Source: Jaapia argillacea MUCL 33604 (taxonomy: Eukaryota; Basidiomycota; Agaricomycetes; Jaapiales; Jaapiaceae). From it: a stretch of DNA of 64,000 nucleotides. The stretch covers positions 1-64,000 of the forward strand of contig KL197783.1 in NCBI GenBank assembly GCA_000697665.1, given 5' to 3'. Of this stretch, positions 58,601-64,000 are shown piece by piece. The notes beneath the pieces were generated by a model. It was not told where the DNA came from, did not search any database, and was given only the letters and a program-made list of their open reading frames with translations. Both the position numbers and the translations under genes were made by a program. Positions within the stretch are counted from its first letter, which is position 1. Every line of letters begins with the position of its first letter.

Positions 58601-58712
58601 GTGGTCCTTCTTGGGCGGGGGGGAGGGGGTGATGAATGTTGATTGATTCTTGTTTAGGCACAAGGTCAGTGTGGAGGAATCGAAATTGGATGTCGACTTT
58701 GAGAAGCTCTAG
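55670..58712 (+). CDS. F-box protein F2, complete
   Basis: MVQTRWQSGKLPPPRYAPAA leads to an acidic region, then MRKRAKTT, the F-box (LSMLPQMPLDILFE-IFVHLTPKDLLNLSRTDKLL), KSLSIWKNVRLAAEVPDG, NCGAKG and KRCCVSCRKK. GGWAHGHASSSKFFWEDDV follows, then VALGWDKGDVERLRYRI, GFAMIKPGLEATLAEFKAQR, KKTLPIKEWAFIPRWYDF, CTNKGCMN, ELRFCKRGGE, VEHYIECDDARPTTPSWKL, RWMCGHCTYS, EGKDIFYNPRLIRLQPKQF and a last exon ending VSVEESKLDVDFEKL at the TAG at 58710-58712. About twelve exons. The first intron is a multiple of three with no stop, so retention would add about 20 residues. SCF adaptor role inferred. Confidence 0.82.
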
Positions 58713-59149
58713 GGGACGTGAGGGGTTTTTGGTATGTGTGCGTTGGATTTTGAATTTACGGAGTGGACAGATCGGATCTGTGGTGCTCGTCTTATTTAAT
58801 TCCTTCCTCGATCGATGTTTTTTTTGGTTGTGTGTACCTTGATTGACTGTTCGGTTCTTGGGGGACAGAGGTTGCAACTGCGGTTTTTGGTTCGGTGGTC
58901 AGAGAGAGCATGGTGACGTTGTCAAGTCATCGCATTCCTCGTCCAGGAAGCAGCCTTCGGGCTTTCCATTCAACAGCGGCCTCGTGGCCTTGGTATTACA
59001 AGGGGTTTAATCCTCAGTACCCATACAAATGGAGGTATGGACTTTGATACACCGTTCCCCCGGCGTTTCAGAGAGGGCTCACGCAGTCGTATAAGGATGT
59101 TGTGCCAGTGTGGGTTCGTCACTCCAGCAGTCTCTCATTCGAACTAACC
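58713..59149. other. intergenic region
   Basis: About 440 bases between F2 and the Dabb gene, both plus strand. GT-rich sequence and short frames only. Confidence 0.4.
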
Positions 59150-59692
59150 ATGTACCCCATAACCCGTTTCGCTGCCTTCAAGTACAAGTCCACAGTCACG
59201 GAAGAAGAGAAGAAAGCTGCGATACAGGGCTTGCTCGACTTGTACGCATTAAAGTCCGAGTACGTGTCGGATGTGCAAGGTGAAGACCGTCGGGTTTGGT
59301 TGAGACTCTTGATCACTGAACGGCATGTCGGAAGTTGGGAAGAATAATAACGAGGAGGGATATAGCAAGGGTTTTGATGTGAGTATGAGTGAATACCCTA
59401 CCGTTGTCGAGCTCATCATGGGTGCCGGAACAGATCGTGTTCTCGGTCAAGTTCAGGGTACGTAGCGTTTGGTTGACAAGATGCGCAGGAGATGTTGAAG
59501 TCATTCCTTGTCAGTCGGTAGAGGATCGAGACAAATTCATCCCTGACGCAGACCATATTGCTTACAAGGTGAGGCGGATGCGCTTGAGCAAACCCCATTC
59601 GTTATCAGCTTGTTCCTAACGAGTGGTAGATGTCGGTGATACCCATCGTCGAGGATGTCATGGTGTATGACTTTGTCAACGGAGAGTATTGA
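59150..59692 (+). CDS. Dabb (stress-responsive A/B barrel) domain protein
   Basis: Exon 1 from the ATG at 59150 reads MYPITRFAAFKYKSTVTEEE and KKAAIQGLLDLYALKSEY, the usual Dabb opening. Short exons then give NNNEEGYSKGFD, IVFSVKFR and SVEDRDKFIPDADHIAYK, and the last exon SVIPIVEDVMVYDFVNGEY stops at 59690-59692. This is the complete one-domain layout (about 100 residues) of dimeric ferredoxin-like Dabb proteins. Fungal and plant members include stress proteins and some polyketide cyclases. The function here is unknown. The join after exon 1 is the least certain. An 82-codon frame on the other strand is a shadow. Confidence 0.75.
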
Positions 59693-60229
59693 GGCTGGTG
59701 CAGAGCACCGGACGTGGAGTTGGTCTTGTATTTGAAGATGGCTTGCGAGGGAATCGTGGTTTGGTGGGACTGTAGTGGAAGATGAAGCCGGGGTAGAAAG
59801 GAGTGTATTGATTTGTGCGTCTTAGATAATAATAAAGATACTTTGAAATCGTGTGAAGGGGTGTAGACGCTCGTATGCCTTGCAAGAAGCAATAATGAAG
59901 CCTAGAAGACGCGGTTGTCGGTTTTCACTACGAGTCGCGATGGTATGAACAACGAACGGGGGAGTCCAGAAAGAAAATATGGGACGCACTTCAGGGTTCA
60001 GTCGTTCAGAGGTAAGCCTCGACGCAGCTACAAGTATAACAGCATTGGGCCAGGTAGAATATCTCTACATTGAAGTCCTCGTCATCTAGAACGAGATACT
60101 CGTCGGGTGCAGCTTTCGGGGAGGTCCTCGGAGCAATTGGAAGTGGAGTACTCTGAATATTCAACAGAGGGAGAGGGGCTGGGTTCGCGATCGTAGTAAA
60201 TGTACCCAGGGCATCCGATGTCGAGGATA
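59693..60229. other. intergenic region with a minus-strand 79-codon ORF
   Basis: A minus-strand frame at 60,006-60,241 (MDRPMISSTSDALGTF, ending AQCCYTCSCVEAYL) is open but has stops just upstream and no splice partner that keeps its frame. It may be a small protein, but the support is weak. Confidence 0.3.
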
Positions 60230-60702
60230 TCATAGGTCTATCCATGGATTATCAGAGTCACTGTAGACCAGGGATAGAGGCGAACGTGCCGTATTAAACC
60301 CAAATTGGGACTTGACATTCACGATGATATCGTGGAGAGTTTTCCTCCACTCCTCTTTCTGATTTGCTTCTCCTGCTTCCGGTTTTTGATAAGGAATGCT
60401 TCGACGAGGTCTTCTTCCAGCTGCGAAGCCTAACTGACACGATGAATCTTCGCAGAACGCGACGGCGAAGGTGAACGAGAAGGCTGTTTGGGGATCGATT
60501 TTGGAAGCGTAGATGATGAATAGGATGAAGAACAAGGGGAGTGAGAATAGGTGGATGTCGTGGACAGTGTGCTGCCCTTTCGACTGTGGGTACGACTGAC
60601 ATCTACCCGGTAAGATGTAGGGCATGAAGGGCTGTGTCTTTTAAACATATCCGGGAATTTCATGGTCCGGACAGGGTTGTGGCCAGCCCGAGGCTCAGAC
60701 AT
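60230..60702 (-). CDS. small Ser-rich hypothetical protein
   Basis: The ATG at 60700-60702 opens MSEPRAGHNPVRTMKFPDMF and a Ser/Pro-rich stretch to SAKIHR. A donor GTCAGT then allows a join to KEEWRKTLHDIIVNV and, over a second intron, DSDNPWIDL with a TGA at 60230-60232. The splice model closes in frame, but no family is known and the first exon alone could be chance. Confidence 0.4.
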
Positions 60703-60989
60703 AGATAGTTAAGGATTGAACACCTCGGGAAGGTTTGGTGACGGAATCCATCATCTGAGGAACAGAATCCAAGAATAAGTGCCGTTCGTAGAGTCGTTGC
60801 AAGACGGGCAGAGAAACGTATGGTGGATAACACGCCATAAGTATCATTTCAACACTTGAAGTCCAACACTCACTGGATCGATTATTACTGATAGGCCAGT
60901 ACGATACTTGGAGTCTCCGGCATCACGAACTCTCGATCTGCTCAGGCTTGCTATCTTTCGTGGTGGTTCGTGATAATTTCGTTCCTTGA

Positions 60990-61400
60990 GTTCGAATCAC
61001 CTCCGAATCAACTCTGAGAGACCTGGGATAAATATGATGAACGATTCTCCAGATTCCAGAAACCTGTATCTGCCGTAATGGGAGAGGATGGAGACCATCA
61101 TAGGTGGGAGAACTTGTACATACAAGTAATTATTCTCCCCGGCTTCCCAGAAATCGTTCAGCGCTATACTGAGCCCCAACCACGCTGGAGACGCGTTCAC
61201 CTTGTACATCCGTAACATACTCCGACTTCCAACGACTGCATGAATCCGGTAGAGGGTGGAGACGAGTTCATCCTGACCGTATGGCCTACAAGGCGAATCG
61301 GATGTGTTAGAGCAGATGGTGGCTATCCATGTCGTTTCTAACGATTCGTAGACGTCGGTCGTACCCATCGTCGAGGACATTATGGTTTACAATTCCAGTC
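60990..61400 (+). pseudogene. decayed copy of the Dabb gene, 3' part
   Basis: The DNA corresponding to the last exons of the Dabb gene recurs: GTGGAGACGAGTTCATCCTGACC against the intact GTAGAGGATCGAGACAAATT region, with a deletion of about 17 bases, and ACGTCGGTCGTACCCATCGT (intact: ATGTCGGTGATACCCATCGT) followed by GTCGAGGACATTATGGTTTAC. The initiating and middle exons are not recognisable. A 127-codon frame on the minus strand here is a shadow of this copy. Confidence 0.6.
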
Positions 61401-61524
61401 GAAAAGTTCGGTCAGAGAGCCTGAGGAGTGCTTGCGAGATTCGGAACTTGGGTGTGACCATTGGGCGATGGAAGGCGCAAATAATGTGAGGTTCTTGAGG
61501 ATGCTCATTGCATAGAATACCCCC

Positions 61525-61566
61525 AGCTCACTCAGTTCGCTGCCTTCAAGTAAAAGCCCGAAAACA
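61525..61566 (+). pseudogene. Dabb exon-1 fragment
   Basis: TTCGCTGCCTTCAAGTAAAAG matches the intact TTCGCTGCCTTCAAGTACAAG except that the Tyr codon is now a stop. It lies after, not before, the 3' fragment, so at least two rearrangement events occurred. Confidence 0.5.
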
Positions 61567-61574
61567 GTGACGGA

Positions 61575-61701
61575 GTGCAGGTGGCGAGACGTCTTGCCGA
61601 AAGCTGCGTGCCACCGGTCAAATAATGGCAAACACTCATTTACCGCCTCGTGATCGCCCTCCTGAACGCGTCGCAGCTCGCTCATCGGACGCGTCGTCGA
61701 C
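61575..61701 (+). promoter_or_regulatory. conserved upstream block of F-box gene F3
   Basis: Same block as before F2, differing at a few positions and by a short deletion near GATCGCCCTCCTG. Confidence 0.6.
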
Positions 61702-64000
61702 ATGGTTCAAACTCGTCGACAATCTGGCAAGCTCCCGCCTCCAAGGTACGCTCCAGTAGTCGTGGAATCAGCCGCGACCCAGTCGGACGACGAAGATGGC
61801 GATGAGCACGATGGGTTCAGTTCCGACTTGACTGAATTCGAGAGCGATGAGGAAGACAAAGGTGCGTCCATCGTGCTTGAATCGGAGGCGGTAGCGATTG
61901 GCTCATCACCGGAACTTTCAGACGTTTACAATGGTCCTCCCGCGAGAAAGCGTGCCAAAACCTCTGCCCTGCCAAGTACCGGTACCACTCCAACAGCTAA
62001 AGCTGCCCCACTAGGAGCAAAAGTTGTTGGGAAGAAGCGAGTCGGAAAGCTGAGCATGTTACCGCAAATACCACTTGACATCCTCTTCGAGGTCTGTCGC
62101 TCGCTTACTCGATCACTCCCTCTTCCTGACTTTGCTCCTGTGTTTCTCTAGATATTCGGCCACCTAACTCCGAAAGATCTCCTCAACCTATCCTGCACTG
62201 ACAAACTCCTGCGAAAAACCCTCATGTCTCGTAAATCTCTCAGTATCTGGAAGAATGTTCGTTTGGCTGCAGAAGTGCCAGATGGACCTGATGGCATGTC
62301 AGAACCCGCTTGGGCGGAATTGATTTTCGGCACGACTTGTCAGGTCTGTTTCGTCTCTCCCGTCTTTCGTACATACTTTTCGTTGACTGGATAATAGAAT
62401 TGTGGGGCGAAGGGTGTCACAAATATCGATTTCGCGATTCAAAAGAGATGTTGCGTAAGTTGTCGAAAAAAACAGTGCGTCCCCCTCTCTAGTTTCCAAG
62501 TCCACCCGGTACTCACCTTTCGCGTTTGGTATTAAACGTGCGACCTTTGATCTAGCCTTGTTTACGCAGGTCGCTTCGAGAAGAAATTCCCTGATTTCAA
62601 CCCGGAGATCATGGAGCTTATTCCTTACACATCTAGTGCGTGCTCCGCCCTCCTTCCGTCTGTTGCTTCATCTCTTATTCACCTATCCTAGACGGCGGCT
62701 GGGCTCACGGCCACTCCTCTTCCTCTAAGTTCTTCTGGGAAGAGGACGTTCATGCAGCCTGCAAAGCCCTCGCCACGTACCAGAAAGCGGTACATATGCG
62801 AACTCCGGGTGCGAAAGCCGCTCTGGACGAGTGGAAAGAGTCGAAGATGGAGGAAGTTACTCGGATAGTTGAGGCAAGTCTTTGTCATCGCTATGTTCTT
62901 GTGTTTTTGAATCATGGATCGGTTCTTGGCGTAGGCGGCAGAGAATTTTGATATGTGGGTGAAGCATCGAACCATGTCGAAGCATATACAGGGGGCTGAA
63001 ATTGCAAAGAAGAGGGTTGCTGAGTGAGTTTGTTTCCCCCCTCTCGTTCCGTCTCGACCCATCCTTGATCCTCATTCAACCGTTTTAACGCCTTTATCGC
63101 GTCGATTTCTGATCCTTACTTCTAGTATCATTTCTCGGCCTGTGGCACTTGGTTGGGATGAACGGGATGTCGAACGACTTCGATATCGCCTTGACCGCGA
63201 CTCGAGTAACAAAAAGGAATTGACTGATCGTGGTTCGTTTCCCTCCCTTCCTTCCTTCTTTCCTTCTGCTCTGACACTTCCTTTCTTCGATGTAGGTTTC
63301 AGGATGATAAAACCAGGCCTCGAAGCATCCCTCGCACAATACAAAGCCCAGCGCATTGCGCAAGAAACCAGAGCACGTCGCGAAGCCCGTGCAAAACTCT
63401 TATCATCGACCTATTTCGATTACAAGAAAACCTTACCGATCAAAGAATGGGCTTTCATACCTCGGTTGGTCGATTTTATGGAGATGAGAGAGATGAAGGA
63501 GTGGGTGGAGTGTGATGCAGAGATGGGGGAGAATGGTTTGGGAAGAGAGGTGTTGGAGAGGCTGTTTGGGGAGTGGAGTGAGGGGAGGAAGGTGATGGTT
63601 GAGGGACTTGTTCGGGAGGGCCTTGGGTCGGGCTTGATGGATGTTGAATCTGGTCAAATCGCCGTTGGCCAAGCCTTCCCCGTGTTTTTATGCACGAGCA
63701 AAGGCTGCGCAGGCGATACGCGAACATCATCTTTCTCATCAAGATTACGTTCTCCAGCCATCATAGGCATTGAATCCGCCTTGGCTCATAGCTGTCGCGT
63801 TATAGTTGCCGATCCATTCCGGACTATTTATTATGCACGCTATCCAGATGGGGAGCTTGAGCTGGCAGAACTGAAGTTTTGTAAGAGGGGAGGGGAAGCC
63901 GTGGATTCGATTTTGAAGTTGTTGGGGTTGGATGGTGAAGGTGGGGATGATGTGGTTGGGGAGATGGATAGAGTCGATGCGAGGTTCGTTTGTGAGGGTT
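61702..64000 (+). CDS. F-box protein F3, incomplete at window end
   Basis: Starts MVQTRRQSGKLPPPRYAPVV and follows F2 exon by exon: DEHDGFSSDLTEFESDEEDK, ARKRAKTSA, LSMLPQIPLDILFE-IFGHLTPKDLLNLSCTDKLL, KSLSIWKNVRLAAEVPDG, NCGAKG and KRCCVSCRKK, GGWAHGHSSSSKFFWEEDV, VALGWDERDVERLRYRL, MIKPGLEASLAQYKAQR, KKTLPIKEWAFIPRLVDF, CTSKGCAG and ELKFCKRGGE. The window ends in the segment matching VDARFTCEG of F2, so the last three or four exons lie outside. The first intron is again in frame and stop-free. Intact as far as visible. Confidence 0.8.

Noticed and set aside
60997-61380. 127-codon minus-strand frame starting MSSTMGTTDVYES
   Set aside because: It and a similar frame near 59,661 are antisense shadows: the plus strand encodes the end of the Dabb gene (IVEDVMVYDF) and its decayed copy.

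Overview
The window is nuclear DNA of a filamentous basidiomycete, most likely an agaricomycete. Almost every real gene is cut by short GT-AG introns of about 45-90 nt. The gene families are typical of that group: DUF6533 seven-helix membrane proteins, MATH-BTB proteins, expanded F-box proteins, an STE3-type pheromone receptor and an IML2/TTC39 protein. I cannot name the species from the sequence.

The left half (about 2-23 kb) is ordinary single-copy sequence. In order it holds an IML2-like TPR protein (-), a 1,010-residue disordered coiled-coil protein (-), a DHA1-type MFS transporter (-), a small possibly mitochondrial protein (-), an aldo/keto reductase (+), a large protein with about 900 disordered residues in front of a hydrolase-like domain (+), and an F-box protein (-). 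Gene-poor stretches lie at 1-2.06, 11.3-13.6 and 22.8-25.8 kb. At 32.7-39.2 kb a ferric/cupric reductase and a Ctr copper transporter lie within 3.3 kb of each other, a plausible metal-uptake neighbourhood, followed by a NADAR-domain protein.

The right half (about 25.8-64 kb) is built largely from duplicated pieces. A head-to-head unit (DUF6533 gene plus decayed MATH-BTB gene) occurs three times, at 28.5-32.4, 44.8-47.7 and 48.65-52.05 kb, with the first copy inverted. Copies two and three belong to a tandem segmental duplication. Its unit was NADAR gene, small secreted protein family, F-box gene, DUF6533 gene, MATH-BTB remnant. The first unit (39.74-47.67 kb) is almost complete. The second (47.67-52.05 kb) has lost most of the NADAR gene and all but the first codons of the F-box gene. 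Further right, two more F-box paralogs (55.67 kb, and 61.70 kb running off the end) flank a Dabb-domain gene and its remnants.

An STE3-like pheromone receptor lies between the duplicated blocks at 53.66-55.27 kb. It appears damaged: one base is missing at the exon 1/2 junction, and an in-frame stop cuts off a tail that still reads like protein. I found no CaaX pheromone precursor nearby. The DUF6533 genes contain four consecutive very small exons (14, 29, 16 and 6 nt) conserved in all three paralogs; one paralog has lost a splice donor. Exon joins were read by eye and are models, not transcript-supported structures.
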